64,000 nt of DNA, taken from positions 1 to 64,000 of the forward strand of contig CAXBCF010000011.1 of the NCBI GenBank assembly GCA_963973975.1, in the 5' to 3' direction. Of this stretch, positions 43,386 to 52,681 are shown one piece after another. The position numbers were made by a program, and so were the translations under genes. Below the pieces are notes generated by a model. It was not told the DNA's origin. It made no database searches and saw nothing but the letters and a program-made list of their open reading frames with translations. Each line of letters starts with the position of its first letter. Within the stretch, counting starts at the first letter, position 1. This DNA comes from UBA1494_A sp963973975 (GTDB taxonomy: Bacteria > Bacteroidota > Bacteroidia > Flavobacteriales_E > Vicingaceae).

Positions 43386-44720
43386 TTAATAGGCCAATTC
43401 AGGCTGATTGTTTATAATTAATACTTCGGCGTTTACAGTGCCATCAGCATTAATTTTATTTGGTATAACCGGCTGGAAAGTATTGATCCATTCCGGGTGA
43501 TAAATTGCTTTTATTTTTAAATAGTTTTCAGTGAAACCATACATTTCACCGTTTTGCTCGGCTGCTTCAAATAAAACAGTCGAAGCTTGATTGAGTTGAG
43601 TTTCGTAAAAATACCTTCTTTTTTTTTCTGACAAGCTTTGCAATTGTTTGCTTCTTTCTCTTCTTTCGTTCATGGGAACAACTCCCTCTTCTTTTCGAAT
43701 AGCAACCGTATTGTTTCTTTCAGAATAGGTGAAAACGTGAAGGTAGGAAATGTTTAATTCATTCAAGTAATTGTAGGTTTCTAGGAAGTCTTCGTGACTT
43801 TCTCCTGGGTAACCTACAATAACATCAACTCCGACGCAAGCATGCGGCATCAAAGATTTAATTTTTGCTACTCTTTCTGAGTAAAGTGCTTTTTTATAGC
43901 GCCTTCTCATAGCTTCTAAAACCTTATCTGAACCAGATTGTAATGGAATATGAAAGTGAGGAGCAAATCGTTTAGACTTAGCTACAAATTCAATGATTTC
44001 ATCGCTTAATAAATTGGGTTCGATGGAAGAAATTCTGTATCGCTCAATGCCTTTAACCTCGTCCAGTGCTTGAATTAAATCAAAAAAATTCTCATCGCTT
44101 CCTTTGCCAAAATCACCAATGTTTACTCCCGTTAAGACAACTTCTTTTACGTTTGTTTGGGCTATTTCTCTTGCTTGTTCAACTGTTGCTTCTACCGAAT
44201 TACTTCTGCTTCTTCCTCTAGCTAGAGGAATCGTGCAAAAAGAACAAAAATAGTCGCAACCATCTTGTACTTTTAGAAAACTTCTAGTTCGATCACCAAT
44301 AGAATAGGAGGGAATAAAGTCTTTTACGTTTTTTATTTCGCTAGCCAAAACTTTGGTTTCATCCAAATGCTTGTTCCAATTTTGAACATGCTCCAACAAA
44401 TTAAATTTTTCTGAAGCACCTAAAACTATGTTTACACCATCAATTTTTGCAATTTCCGCAGGCTTTAATTGGGCATAGCATCCAATCACAGCAATAAAAG
44501 AATCTTCAGAAAGGTTGCGTGCTTGTTTCACAATTTGGCGACATTTCTTATCTGCTTGTTCGGTTACAGAGCAAGTGTTGATGATCACAATATCAGCACC
44601 TTCTTTAAAATCCACGCGCGCATACCCCTCTTCTTCAAAAATTCTTGCTATACTTGAAGTTTCAGAAAAATTGAGCTTACAGCCTAATGTATAAAATGCT
44701 ACGGTTTTGCTATGACGCAT
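43386..44720 (-). CDS. mtaB: tRNA threonylcarbamoyladenosine methylthiotransferase
   Basis: A radical-SAM methylthiotransferase of 444 aa. An N-terminal UPF0004 domain carries cysteines in TLGCKLN, NTCSVTE and VIGCYAQ; the radical SAM Fe-S motif is CDYFCSFC, followed by SNSVEATVEQ and VGYPGES; a TRAM-like C-terminal domain begins around residue 375. These are the features of MtaB, which converts t6A37 to ms2t6A37 in tRNA. The ATG at 44720 (MRHSKTVAFYTLGC) is preferred over an in-frame ATG at 44741. It precedes the small basic 81-aa gene. Confidence 0.92.
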   Translation of the reverse strand: MRHSKTVAFYTLGCKLNFSETSSIARIFEEEGYARVDFKEGADIVIINTCSVTEQADKKCRQIVKQARNLSEDSFIAVIGCYAQLKPAEIAKIDGVNIVLGASEKFNLLEHVQNWNKHLDETKVLASEIKNVKDFIPSYSIGDRTRSFLKVQDGCDYFCSFCTIPLARGRSRSNSVEATVEQAREIAQTNVKEVVLTGVNIGDFGKGSDENFFDLIQALDEVKGIERYRISSIEPNLLSDEIIEFVAKSKRFAPHFHIPLQSGSDKVLEAMRRRYKKALYSERVAKIKSLMPHACVGVDVIVGYPGESHEDFLETYNYLNELNISYLHVFTYSERNNTVAIRKEEGVVPMNERRERSKQLQSLSEKKRRYFYETQLNQASTVLFEAAEQNGEMYGFTENYLKIKAIYHPEWINTFQPVIPNKINADGTVNAEVLIINNQPELAY

Positions 44721-44796
44721 AAGTTTTGCGAAACTAAGCAAAATAACTCAAAAAGTCAAGTTTGATTTTTGCAAGGAATTGAAACGCAATAAGTTG

Positions 44797-46161
44797 TTAT
44801 TTTTCAAGCAGTTCCTCTATCTGTTTTTGCAAGTTTGGATTAGAAGGTCGGTCTGCATTTGCAGCAATAATTTTTAAATTTTGGTCCAATAAAATGAAAC
44901 GAGGAATACCAGAAACACTGTAATTATCAAAAAATGAATCATTGCTGTCTTCACTAAATAATTGCACTCCACCTAAATTTTTAGCATCCACCATCTTTTT
45001 CCACCGCTCGTGATTGTCAGAATAGCTTATACTCACAAATACTACTGCTTTGCCCTCTAGGGTATCTTGTAATTTTTCAAGGTTGGGAATTTCAGCAATG
45101 CAGGGCGCGCACCAGGTAGCCCAAATATCAATGTAGACAACAGAACCTTTGAAATCCTCTAAAGAAACTTCTTCGCCATCAATATTTTTGAATGTGAAAC
45201 TTGGTGAGGGATTTCCTACTTTAGTTAGGACGACATTCTTATATTTTTCCTCAAGTGAACTCAATTGTAATGAATCTGTGATTGAATTGCGCGCAATCTC
45301 AATGAGCTCTTTTGGGTTTTTACTTTTGGTGATATTCCTATTGATTAGCATGTAGGTCATTTCAGATTTTACTTTTTTATTTGAAATGATTGAATCAATG
45401 GCTTGAACATGGATTAAGTTTCTATCAAGTGTGTCTCCTCCTCTGATTCTTTTACTACCTTCTGTATAAACCATTTTGGTTAAAGTGTTAAGGTATTCAT
45501 AATGGTTTGCTGCTAATTCATTGTTGCTATCAACATCTTTTAAAGGATCTGGATAGTTTTCACTGACTTTAAAGGTGTCATTTTTAGTATAAAAGCGATG
45601 TAAACCTTGGTAAGTTGCCAAATCGTATATGGCTTGATATTTAATTTGTTCTATTGCCAGTTCTTTTTCTTTTTGGCTAAAATGTGGACTGTACTTTTCA
45701 AACAAATCAAGTCTAACTTCTTTAGCCGAATCAACTTTTGTTAAAAATACGTTTTCATCTAAAAGCACAAATCGCTGTTTGATTATTGACAGATCTAATG
45801 CATTTTTTTCTATCCAATAGCTATCGAACTCAGCTCTGTTTCCTGTAATTACAATGCTGCTATCAACATTTTTTTCATCTAAAGAAATCCATAAACTGTC
45901 GCCAGGACTTAGAAAAACCTTAAGTCTATAGTTTTCATTTCCAAAGTAATAAAATTTTTCAGTCAATAAGAATGAGGTGTCCTCGATGCCATTATTGAGT
46001 AGAATATGTTTAGTTGAGAGATAATTTATATCCTTAATCATTATGCTGTCAGACGTTGCATTTTTGACAGTAAAGTGAAAGTAAACTTGTTTGTTATGAT
46101 TCTGACTGATTCCGTTAATAGCTAGTGAAATAAGTAAGAGTAAGGCAGAGATATTTTTCAT
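44797..46161 (-). CDS. TlpA-like thiol-disulfide reductase (periplasmic)
   Basis: A 454-aa protein with a signal peptide (LLLISLAINGISQ). The N-terminal 300 residues are unassigned beta- and helix-rich sequence, as in many Bacteroidota TlpA-like proteins that have a DUF4369-like lead domain. The C-terminal thioredoxin fold (about 320-450) holds WATWCAPC, then FVSISYSDN and GIPRFILLD with the cis-proline. It is expected to act as a reductant for disulfides in periplasmic proteins or in cytochrome c maturation. The SGNH hydrolase gene ends just 4 nt upstream. Confidence 0.9.
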   Translation of the reverse strand: MKNISALLLLISLAINGISQNHNKQVYFHFTVKNATSDSIMIKDINYLSTKHILLNNGIEDTSFLLTEKFYYFGNENYRLKVFLSPGDSLWISLDEKNVDSSIVITGNRAEFDSYWIEKNALDLSIIKQRFVLLDENVFLTKVDSAKEVRLDLFEKYSPHFSQKEKELAIEQIKYQAIYDLATYQGLHRFYTKNDTFKVSENYPDPLKDVDSNNELAANHYEYLNTLTKMVYTEGSKRIRGGDTLDRNLIHVQAIDSIISNKKVKSEMTYMLINRNITKSKNPKELIEIARNSITDSLQLSSLEEKYKNVVLTKVGNPSPSFTFKNIDGEEVSLEDFKGSVVYIDIWATWCAPCIAEIPNLEKLQDTLEGKAVVFVSISYSDNHERWKKMVDAKNLGGVQLFSEDSNDSFFDNYSVSGIPRFILLDQNLKIIAANADRPSNPNLQKQIEELLEK

Positions 46162-46165
46162 TGCT

Positions 46166-46849
46166 TCAGCGTTTTAGTGCGTCTAAATATAAAATATTCT
46201 TCTGAAATAAATAACTAACCCATTTTTGATACATTAATCCACTAGGATGCAATTGGTCTTTTGCTAATAACTCAGGGGAGTCTTTTGCTTCTTTTGAGAT
46301 TGGACAAATGTCAAAAAAATGAATTCCGTTTTTTTCAAAAATGGCTTGAGAAGCATTATTGTAAGCTTCAATTTCCTCTGAAATTTTCTCAGGATTTTTA
46401 GCAGAAGCAAACGGAGTAACGCCATAATCAGGAATACTCAATGCAAAAATACCTTCTCTTCCATTTTTGGAATATTTAATCGCTAACTTTATTAATACTT
46501 CCAAGTCATTTTTGAAAACTTCAAGCGACTTTTCTTGGTATTGGTTATTGACACCAATTAAAATTGAAACCAAATCATATTTTTCAGTAGGATCATTATT
46601 ATGGATTGCATCAATCAAATTATCGCTTCGCCAACCTGTTTTAGCAATGATTTTTGGTTTTTCAACAACAAAACCTCTCTTTCTTAGTGAATCAGCTAAT
46701 TGATTGGGCCATCGTTCATTTTCAGCAACCGCTTCTCCAATGGTATATGAATCGCCGAGAGCTAAGTAGGTGAGTTGAGTTTTTTGTGCATTAGACTGAG
46801 ATACTAGAAAACTGAAAAGCAGAATAAAGCTGAAAACTTTAGACTTCAT
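46166..46849 (-). CDS. SGNH/GDSL-family hydrolase
   Basis: A 227-aa exported hydrolase with a signal peptide (FSFILLFSFLVSQSNA). SGNH blocks are visible: YLALGDSYTIGEA with the nucleophile Ser, the Gly/Asn blocks IGVNNQYQ, and DQLHPSGLMYQKW with the catalytic Asp-x-x-His. Such enzymes deacylate or de-esterify cell-wall, glycan or lipid substrates; the specific substrate cannot be assigned. Its start overlaps the UspA-type gene end by 11 nt. Confidence 0.92.
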   Translation of the reverse strand: MKSKVFSFILLFSFLVSQSNAQKTQLTYLALGDSYTIGEAVAENERWPNQLADSLRKRGFVVEKPKIIAKTGWRSDNLIDAIHNNDPTEKYDLVSILIGVNNQYQEKSLEVFKNDLEVLIKLAIKYSKNGREGIFALSIPDYGVTPFASAKNPEKISEEIEAYNNASQAIFEKNGIHFFDICPISKEAKDSPELLAKDQLHPSGLMYQKWVSYLFQKNILYLDALKR

Positions 46850-47285
46850 GAAATGGCACTAATAAAATGGGAACTTTATGTGATTCTATGAGTTCATTTC
46901 TAAAACTCCCCTTAAAAAGTATGTCTGTGAATCCGTATTTCCTGTTGGCAATAATTAGTAAATCGATGTTAAGCTTTTCTATTTCTCTTTCAATCATTTC
47001 TACTGTAGCTCCTTGAATAAGCAATCCTTCAGCATCAAGGCCTTTAGTTTTAAGTTGATTGGCAATGGCTTGAATTTTCTTATGGTCTTCTCTTAAGTTT
47101 TCTGCCAATTGATCTCGAATGTATTGCGGACCTACATCGTAGCCAATAAAATCGGGCTCAGGTGGCACTACATGAACCAACCAACACTTGGCATTGAAAG
47201 GCAAGGCGTATTCGATGGCCGTTGCAACAAGCATTTCATCCTTTTTTGGATTTTCTAATTCGAGTGGTAGGAGTATGTTCTTCAT
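46839..47285 (-). CDS. Universal stress protein family protein
   Basis: A 148-aa UspA-fold protein. It begins KNILLPLELENPKKDEML and contains WLVHVVPPEP, LLIQGATVEMIEREIEKLNIDLLIIANRKYG and a C-terminal NELIESHKVPILLVPF. The ATP-binding G-(2x)-G-(9x)-G(S/T) element is only partly present (FKGSFRNELI), so nucleotide binding is uncertain. A -7 promoter element lies 22 nt upstream. The SGNH gene begins inside its last codons. Confidence 0.88.
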   Translation of the reverse strand: MKNILLPLELENPKKDEMLVATAIEYALPFNAKCWLVHVVPPEPDFIGYDVGPQYIRDQLAENLREDHKKIQAIANQLKTKGLDAEGLLIQGATVEMIEREIEKLNIDLLIIANRKYGFTDILFKGSFRNELIESHKVPILLVPFHEV

Positions 47286-47307
47286 GAGTTGGTTTTATTA
47301 CTTCAAC

Positions 47308-47315
47308 CAAAACTA
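47308..47315 (-). promoter_or_regulatory. -7 element of the UspA-type gene
   Basis: TAGTTTTG on the minus strand, exact TAnnTTTG, 22 nt before the start codon. Confidence 0.45.
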
Positions 47316-47330
47316 ATGAATTTAGCTAAA

Positions 47331-48044
47331 TTATCCTTCGAAAAGAAAGGTAATAAAGAACATTTTAGGAACTATTTGCTCTACAGGATTTGATAATTCC
47401 GTATTGTCACGAATCATGACATTTTGTAGTCCGTAAGACATTTTAAGTTCGATGGCAAATTTAAAATAGGGGAGAAAGAAATCAGTTCCAACACCTACTT
47501 CTGCTGAAGTGGTATTTTGTTTAAGCTTAATTATCGATTCATTAATTGATTCGTTTAAAACATCTTCATTTGACGCTAAATCGACAGAATATTTAACTCC
47601 TCCAATGAAATAGGCGGCAAAGTTATTGAGTCGCATGGAGCGGTATTTAAAGAGAATTGGAAAATCTAAATAAGTTGATTCTACAGTAACTATTTTGCTA
47701 GTGGAAGGTCCTCGAGAATTTATGAATTTGTATTCCATGTTGCGTTGACCAAAAACCAAAGTTGGTAAAAAGCGCACATTAAAAAATGGATGAATGTGGT
47801 AATCGCTAACAATTCCTAAGCTAAAACCACCTTGGTTGATTACGTTTAAACTACCTAATGAATCGTTGGCTGATAAATTGGGTTTTCTTTGAAGCGCAAA
47901 ACCGCCACTATTTAATCCTAAAGAAAAGCCAAAATGAATTTTTCGATTATCAAAACGCTGTAAGTTTTGGGAAATCAAATTTTGGGCTTGAATTTCAGAT
48001 CCAACAAAAAAAAGTAAAAGAATAAATGTGAATCGTTTTATCAA
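47331..48044 (-). CDS. porT: PorT, outer-membrane protein of type IX secretion
   Basis: A 238-aa protein with signal peptide (IKRFTFILLLFFVGSEIQAQ) and a beta-barrel-like body with alternating hydrophobics (NRKIHFGFSLGLNSGGF, GGVKYSVDLAS and the terminal KMFFITFLFEG). The pattern and the neighbouring ubiE gene match PorT, an 8-stranded barrel needed for the T9SS in Bacteroidota. No ATG is suitably placed: the most sensible start is a TTG at 48044 (protein begins with Met by initiation, then IKRFTF), 10 nt after the ubiE stop; the in-frame upstream ATG at 48089 would overlap ubiE by 35 nt and shift the signal peptide. Confidence 0.82.
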   Translation of the reverse strand: MIKRFTFILLLFFVGSEIQAQNLISQNLQRFDNRKIHFGFSLGLNSGGFALQRKPNLSANDSLGSLNVINQGGFSLGIVSDYHIHPFFNVRFLPTLVFGQRNMEYKFINSRGPSTSKIVTVESTYLDFPILFKYRSMRLNNFAAYFIGGVKYSVDLASNEDVLNESINESIIKLKQNTTSAEVGVGTDFFLPYFKFAIELKMSYGLQNVMIRDNTELSNPVEQIVPKMFFITFLFEG

Positions 48045-48054
48045 AATGGCTGAA

Positions 48055-48783
48055 TTAGTTAGCTGCAAAATAGATTGAAGCAATTCCAAAAAATTGCGGT
48101 TTAGTTTTTAAAACACTGTAACCAACTTTTTCTAAAATGGCTTCAAATGCTTTTCCTTCAGGAAAGGCATTCACTGATTCGGGTAAATAGGTATATGCAG
48201 AAGCATCTTTCGACACCATTTTTCCAATTCGTGGTAAGATGCTGTTGAAGTAAAAATTGTAAAGTTGCTTTACTGGAAAAGCTTTTGGCTTGGAAAACTC
48301 CAATACCACCAACTTTCCATTGGGTTTTAAAACACGCTTCATTTCCTTCAATCCCTTTTCCAAATTCTCAAAATTTCTAACTCCAAATGCAACGGTAATC
48401 GCATCGAAAGTATTGTCTTCAAAGGGAATTTCTTCAGAATCTCCGTATTTCAAATCGATGATAGCTTCTTTTTTTCTGTCCCTCACTTTTTCCATGCCTT
48501 TTTCCAACATCCCTCTGCTAATGTCAATACCGTAGATTTTATCAGCATTCAAAGAAAGTGCTTCAAATGCAAAATCTCCAGTACCTGTGGCAACGTCTAA
48601 AATCACTTTTGGTTGATCTGCTCTTAGGAGTTTAACAGCTCTTTTTCGCCACAACTTATCGATGCCCATTGATAGCAAGTGATTTAAGAAATCATAGCGC
48701 TGTGAAATGTTGTCAAACATTTCTGCAACCTGTTCTTTTTTGCTACTGTCTTTCTCTTTGTAAGGGATTACTTGTTCTGCCAT
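48055..48783 (-). CDS. ubiE: Demethylmenaquinone methyltransferase
   Basis: A 242-aa SAM-dependent C-methyltransferase. EMFDNISQRYDFLNHLLSMG at the N-terminus, ILDVATGTGDFAFE as SAM motif I, YGIDISRGMLEKG, and FGVRNFENLEKGLKEMKRVL and LEFSKPK are MenG/UbiE patterns. It makes menaquinone from demethylmenaquinone; menaquinone is the usual quinone in Bacteroidota. The ATG at 48783 (MAEQVIPYK) is preferred to an in-frame ATG 48 nt upstream. It precedes porT by 10 nt. Confidence 0.94.
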   Translation of the reverse strand: MAEQVIPYKEKDSSKKEQVAEMFDNISQRYDFLNHLLSMGIDKLWRKRAVKLLRADQPKVILDVATGTGDFAFEALSLNADKIYGIDISRGMLEKGMEKVRDRKKEAIIDLKYGDSEEIPFEDNTFDAITVAFGVRNFENLEKGLKEMKRVLKPNGKLVVLEFSKPKAFPVKQLYNFYFNSILPRIGKMVSKDASAYTYLPESVNAFPEGKAFEAILEKVGYSVLKTKPQFFGIASIYFAAN

Positions 48784-48833
48784 AGTCGTTATCATTTGCA
48801 AAATAAAGATTTTGCAAGCGAATTTGTTCAAAT

Positions 48834-50387
48834 TTAGTTGATTTCTTTGCGTTCTTGGTAAGCTTCAGAATCATCGTGAATCAAGGAAAATAAACGATTC
48901 CACCTGATTTTACCAAACCAAGATTTATTGGGATCTAACGAGAGCCAAATAAAAACTGCCTTACCAACAATATGGTCTTCAGGTACAAATCCCCAAAAAC
49001 GACTGTCTTGTGAGTTATGACGATTGTCACCCATCATCCAATAATAATCCATTTGAATGCTGTACTTGTTTGTTACTTCACCGTTAATGTATATCTCATT
49101 TCCTTTCACTTCCAAGGTATTGCCTTCATAAACCCGAATAATACGATCATAAATTGGAAGGTTCTCCAAGGTTAAATTCACAGTCTGGCCTTTATAGGGT
49201 ATTTCAAGTGGACCAAAATTATCTTCTGTCCACGAAGTTGTATCGGTATTTGGAAAAATTGGGTTGTTGGTATATCGTCCATCATCATAAAATCCTAAAG
49301 ATTTACTTGCTTTTTCCACCCGCTTTACTTGAGGTAAAGATTTGATGTACTCTAAATTAGCATCAGTAAGATTTACTTCGTATACATTTTCCATGTTGGT
49401 GCGACTCATCTCAGTAATGTCTTTATCCAACAATGCTTTTTGATTAAATCCTTGCCCATTGGTTTGCACCAAATAACTGAACTGAATACCTTCAGGTCGG
49501 AAAGCTAATTCATTGTTGACATATAAATCGGCATCTTTTATTTTGATCACATCTCCTGGCAAGGCAACACAGCGTTTAATGTAATTTTCGCGTTTATCTA
49601 CCGGACGATCGACCACGTCAAATTGCTTCCAAAGCATGGCCCTTCCATTATCGCGTACCATTTGATAGTAAGTTCTATTTTGATGCTGAATGACTACTGT
49701 ATCACCGGCAGGGAAGTTAAAAACTACCGATTCATTGCGTTTTACATTTTGCATTTTTGGAAGACGAGCATAGGGCAATTTGATTAGCTCTGAATAGGAT
49801 TTTACACCTTCAGTAAACCACATCGTGTGATGGGCGAAAGGAAAAAAGATCGGTGTGTTGGGAATTCTACTTCCATAACTCAATTTACTCACAAATAAAA
49901 AGTCACCAACCATCAATGATTTTTCCATGGAAGAAGTAGGAATGGTAAAGGCTTCCAAGTAAATTGCTCTGATCAATGTTGCTGCAATAACTGCAAATGA
50001 AATCGCATCAGCCCATTCTCTAATTTTTGATTTTTGATAGCTCTTAACAAACTCAGGTCCTGCGTACTGGTGTTCTGCACTTAATCCAACATATGTCAAA
50101 TAAAATGGAGTAAAGATCACTGCTAAAGCATGTTGCCAAAAATCGAGGATTTTAAATTGTTTTAAAAGCTCTACAATAATCCCCACCCAAACTATAAAAC
50201 CCAAAAATGGAATGTAGTAAATAATCATCCACCATAAAGGCCGTTGGATTTGTTTGATAGCAACGTAAGTTCCATAAAAGGGAACCAATGCTTTCCATCC
50301 TTCTATTCCCGCTTTTTTAAACAACAGAAATAAACCAATGTGAGAAAGGAGGAAATAAAGAACAATCAGAAGAGTTGGAAGAAACAT
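48834..50387 (-). CDS. lepB: Signal peptidase I (long Bacteroidota type)
   Basis: A 517-aa signal peptidase. Several N-terminal hydrophobic helices (about 4-25, 50-75, 85-105) precede the catalytic region: FTIPTSSMEKSLMVGDFLFV with the Ser nucleophile, KRNESVVFNFP, KRCVALPGDVI with the lysine base region, and the C-terminal MGDNRHNSQDSRFWGFVP. A long insertion (about 300-430) separates the two last blocks and is typical of this lineage. It cleaves Sec signal peptides in the inner membrane. It follows dapB by 4 nt, so it is likely in one transcript. Confidence 0.94.
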   Translation of the reverse strand: MFLPTLLIVLYFLLSHIGLFLLFKKAGIEGWKALVPFYGTYVAIKQIQRPLWWMIIYYIPFLGFIVWVGIIVELLKQFKILDFWQHALAVIFTPFYLTYVGLSAEHQYAGPEFVKSYQKSKIREWADAISFAVIAATLIRAIYLEAFTIPTSSMEKSLMVGDFLFVSKLSYGSRIPNTPIFFPFAHHTMWFTEGVKSYSELIKLPYARLPKMQNVKRNESVVFNFPAGDTVVIQHQNRTYYQMVRDNGRAMLWKQFDVVDRPVDKRENYIKRCVALPGDVIKIKDADLYVNNELAFRPEGIQFSYLVQTNGQGFNQKALLDKDITEMSRTNMENVYEVNLTDANLEYIKSLPQVKRVEKASKSLGFYDDGRYTNNPIFPNTDTTSWTEDNFGPLEIPYKGQTVNLTLENLPIYDRIIRVYEGNTLEVKGNEIYINGEVTNKYSIQMDYYWMMGDNRHNSQDSRFWGFVPEDHIVGKAVFIWLSLDPNKSWFGKIRWNRLFSLIHDDSEAYQERKEIN

Positions 50388-50391
50388 ACTG

Positions 50392-51108
50392 TTATAAGTT
50401 TAAGACGTCTTTCATGGTAAAGACACCGGTGTTATTTTTTAAAAATTCAGCAGCAATAACTGCTCCTAAAGCAAATCCTTCTCTGTTTTTGGCAAAATGT
50501 TCAATGCTAATTCGGTCAATTGCCGATTCGTAAACAATTTCATGTGTGCCTTTAACATCGTGTTCTCTAATAGATTCAATCACCAAATCACTTGCTTGAT
50601 TGCTCCCTTCATTTTTCCAAGCTGAATAAGTAGCATGATTGTCGATAATTTGCTCAGCTAATGATATGGCTGTCCCACTTGGGCTGTCAAGCTTTTCGGT
50701 GTGATGAACTTCTGTAATACGTGCTTTGTAATCTGAAATAGGACTCATCAATTGTGCCAATTTCTTATTCAACTCAAAAAAGAGATTCACTCCAATACTA
50801 AAGTTAGTTGCTGTTAATAAGGCTCCTTTTTGCGCTTCAAACTGTTCTTTAATTTCAGAATATTTCTCATACCAACCCGTGGTGCCAACAACTATAGGAA
50901 TGTTGTTCTCCAAACAAGTCGAGATGTTTTTCAATGCAACATCTGGTCGTGAAAATTCAATGGCCACATCAGCTTCTTTGAGTGTTTCAGCATTCAATTC
51001 CTTCGCATTGCTTGAGTCAATTTTTAAACAGATTTCATGCTTTCTATTTACAGCAATTGCCTCGATAGCTTTACCCATTTTACCGTATCCCAATAATGCT
51101 ATTTTCAT
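50392..51108 (-). CDS. dapB: 4-hydroxy-tetrahydrodipicolinate reductase
   Basis: A 238-aa enzyme of the lysine/diaminopimelate pathway. It has the NAD(P)-binding GYGKMGKAIE at the start, IEFSRPDVALKNI, VVGTTGWYEKY, ATNFSIGVNLFF, and the catalytic EVHHTEKLDSPSGTA. It reduces hydroxytetrahydrodipicolinate, with diaminopimelate needed for peptidoglycan. Its -7 promoter element TACTTTTG is 19 nt upstream, so it may start the dapB-lepB transcript. Confidence 0.96.
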   Translation of the reverse strand: MKIALLGYGKMGKAIEAIAVNRKHEICLKIDSSNAKELNAETLKEADVAIEFSRPDVALKNISTCLENNIPIVVGTTGWYEKYSEIKEQFEAQKGALLTATNFSIGVNLFFELNKKLAQLMSPISDYKARITEVHHTEKLDSPSGTAISLAEQIIDNHATYSAWKNEGSNQASDLVIESIREHDVKGTHEIVYESAIDRISIEHFAKNREGFALGAVIAAEFLKNNTGVFTMKDVLNL

Positions 51109-51127
51109 GATTTTAGTTAATTCTGAT

Positions 51128-51135
51128 CAAAAGTA
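51128..51135 (-). promoter_or_regulatory. -7 element of dapB
   Basis: TACTTTTG on the minus strand, exact TAnnTTTG, 19 nt before the dapB start. Confidence 0.45.
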
Positions 51136-51155
51136 TTTTAAAAAAGCCAATTACA

Positions 51156-51788
51156 TTAATAATTAATTAGCCTTGGTTGCTTTTTTGTAAACTTTAAGGA
51201 AAGATTAAAGGATGGAACAAGCGTTTGTTGTGGACCAAAAACTTGTACACTTGGTTTAAAGGTAGCCGATAAATCATCGCTAACGTCGAAGTAGAAAAGA
51301 TGCGCATCTACTGTGGCATCTACCACGTTTATCGCGTATCCAACAACAGATAATATTAAAAATAAATCACGGTTTTTACGGTGAAAATCAATTAAGGAGC
51401 GCATGTTTTGATCAGTATAGACGCCATCATATTTATTGTCAATTGTTGCTGGGTCATCATCTAACCTGCTGCCAAGCGCATCTCTAAATTCTTTAAACTG
51501 ACTTTGTTGATCTAATCCCAATACTAGCGGCACACCAATAATGGCATAAACCAAAGGGATTTTCCAGTATTTTTTGTTGTAAGCTTGTCCCAATCCTGGA
51601 AGTACTAAAGAAAAATACGTAGCTTTTTTGGGTGAATGTTTAAGGAGTGTTTCATCTTTCACCACAACTGTATCTTTAGCCACAACAGTTTCTTTCACCA
51701 CAGCGGTGTCTCCCCGTTGAGCAAATAAACTCGATTGGTAAACGAAGGCGATAAAAAAAAATAAAAGTAGTTGGCGTTTCATTATCAA
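51156..51788 (-). CDS. DUF5683 outer-membrane/periplasmic protein
   Basis: A 210-aa protein with a signal peptide (KRQLLLFFFIAFVYQSSLFAQ), a Lys/Val/Asp-rich spacer, and SPKKATYFSLVLPGLGQAYNKKYWK, the DUF5683 hallmark; two further hydrophobic stretches (IPLVYAIIGVPLVLGL and LFLILSVVGYAINVVDATVDAHLF) suggest membrane insertion. The family is regularly encoded downstream of parA-parB in Bacteroidota; its function is unknown. Its start overlaps the parB stop by 4 nt (ATGA), so it is translationally coupled with the partition genes. Confidence 0.85.
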   Translation of the reverse strand: MIMKRQLLLFFFIAFVYQSSLFAQRGDTAVVKETVVAKDTVVVKDETLLKHSPKKATYFSLVLPGLGQAYNKKYWKIPLVYAIIGVPLVLGLDQQSQFKEFRDALGSRLDDDPATIDNKYDGVYTDQNMRSLIDFHRKNRDLFLILSVVGYAINVVDATVDAHLFYFDVSDDLSATFKPSVQVFGPQQTLVPSFNLSLKFTKKQPRLINY

Positions 51789-52681
51789 CGCGATCGGTTG
51801 ATGATTTTAAGAATAGTTTCTAACTCTTTTTCTGAATTGAAAGGAACAATTATTTTTCCTTTGTCAACATCGTTTCGCTGAAAGCCAACATTTACTTTTA
51901 GCTTTTCAGACAAACTCCTTTTGATTTTTTTGTCAACCAAAGAGAGGGGCAATACAGGATTTGACTTTCGCTTTGGCGCACCGGTTTTACTTTCTTTGAC
52001 AAGTTCTTCCACTTTCCTTACAGAGAGTGTTTCTTCAATAATTTGCTCATACAACTTAATCTGCGTCTCGGGATCATCAATGTTAATTAATGAGCGGGCA
52101 TGCCCCATGCTGATTTTATTGTTTCTAATTCCGTCTTGAATAATTGCGGGAAGTTTAATCAACCTCAAATAATTGGCTATTGTGGAGCGCTTTTTTCCAA
52201 CTCGTTTACTCAATTCTTCTTGGGTAAGACTGCATTCTTCAATCAAGCGCTGGTATGAAAATGCGACTTCCATGGCGTCTAGTTCAGAGCGCTGAATGTT
52301 TTCAACCAATGCCATTTCGAGCATACTTTGGTCGTTGGCTACACGAATATAAGCTGGAATTCTTGTCAATCCTGCCATTTGAGATGCTCTGAACCTTCGT
52401 TCACCTGAAATCAACTGGTAATTGTCATAACCCATTTTTCTAACGCTAACAGGTTGAATAATGCCCAATTCTCTAATAGACTGAGCCAATTCTTCTAAAG
52501 CTTCTGCTTCAAATTTTGTTCTTGGTTGAAATGGGTTCGCTTGGATTTTGCTTATCTCAATTTCAGAGGTAGATCCTACTGATTTTGGAATCCCTGATTC
52601 GTCCTCTTTCGAGCTTGAATTTTTATCGTTGTCCTCAAGTAAAGCGCTTAATCCTCTCCCTAATGCCGGTCGTTTTGTCAT
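51785..52681 (-). CDS. parB: Chromosome partition protein ParB
   Basis: A 298-aa ParB/Spo0J. N-terminal GRGLSALLEDN, the ParB N-terminal nuclease-like domain with NPFQPRTKFEAEAL, LISGERRFRAS and MALVENIQRSELD, the helix-turn-helix LTQEELSKRVGKKRSTIANY, and a C-terminal dimerisation segment (KKIKRSLSEKLKVNVGF). It binds parS sites and CTP and loads with ParA and SMC. No parS palindrome was seen in this window. It overlaps parA by 4 nt and DUF5683 by 4 nt. Confidence 0.95.
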   Translation of the reverse strand: MTKRPALGRGLSALLEDNDKNSSSKEDESGIPKSVGSTSEIEISKIQANPFQPRTKFEAEALEELAQSIRELGIIQPVSVRKMGYDNYQLISGERRFRASQMAGLTRIPAYIRVANDQSMLEMALVENIQRSELDAMEVAFSYQRLIEECSLTQEELSKRVGKKRSTIANYLRLIKLPAIIQDGIRNNKISMGHARSLINIDDPETQIKLYEQIIEETLSVRKVEELVKESKTGAPKRKSNPVLPLSLVDKKIKRSLSEKLKVNVGFQRNDVDKGKIIVPFNSEKELETILKIINRSR

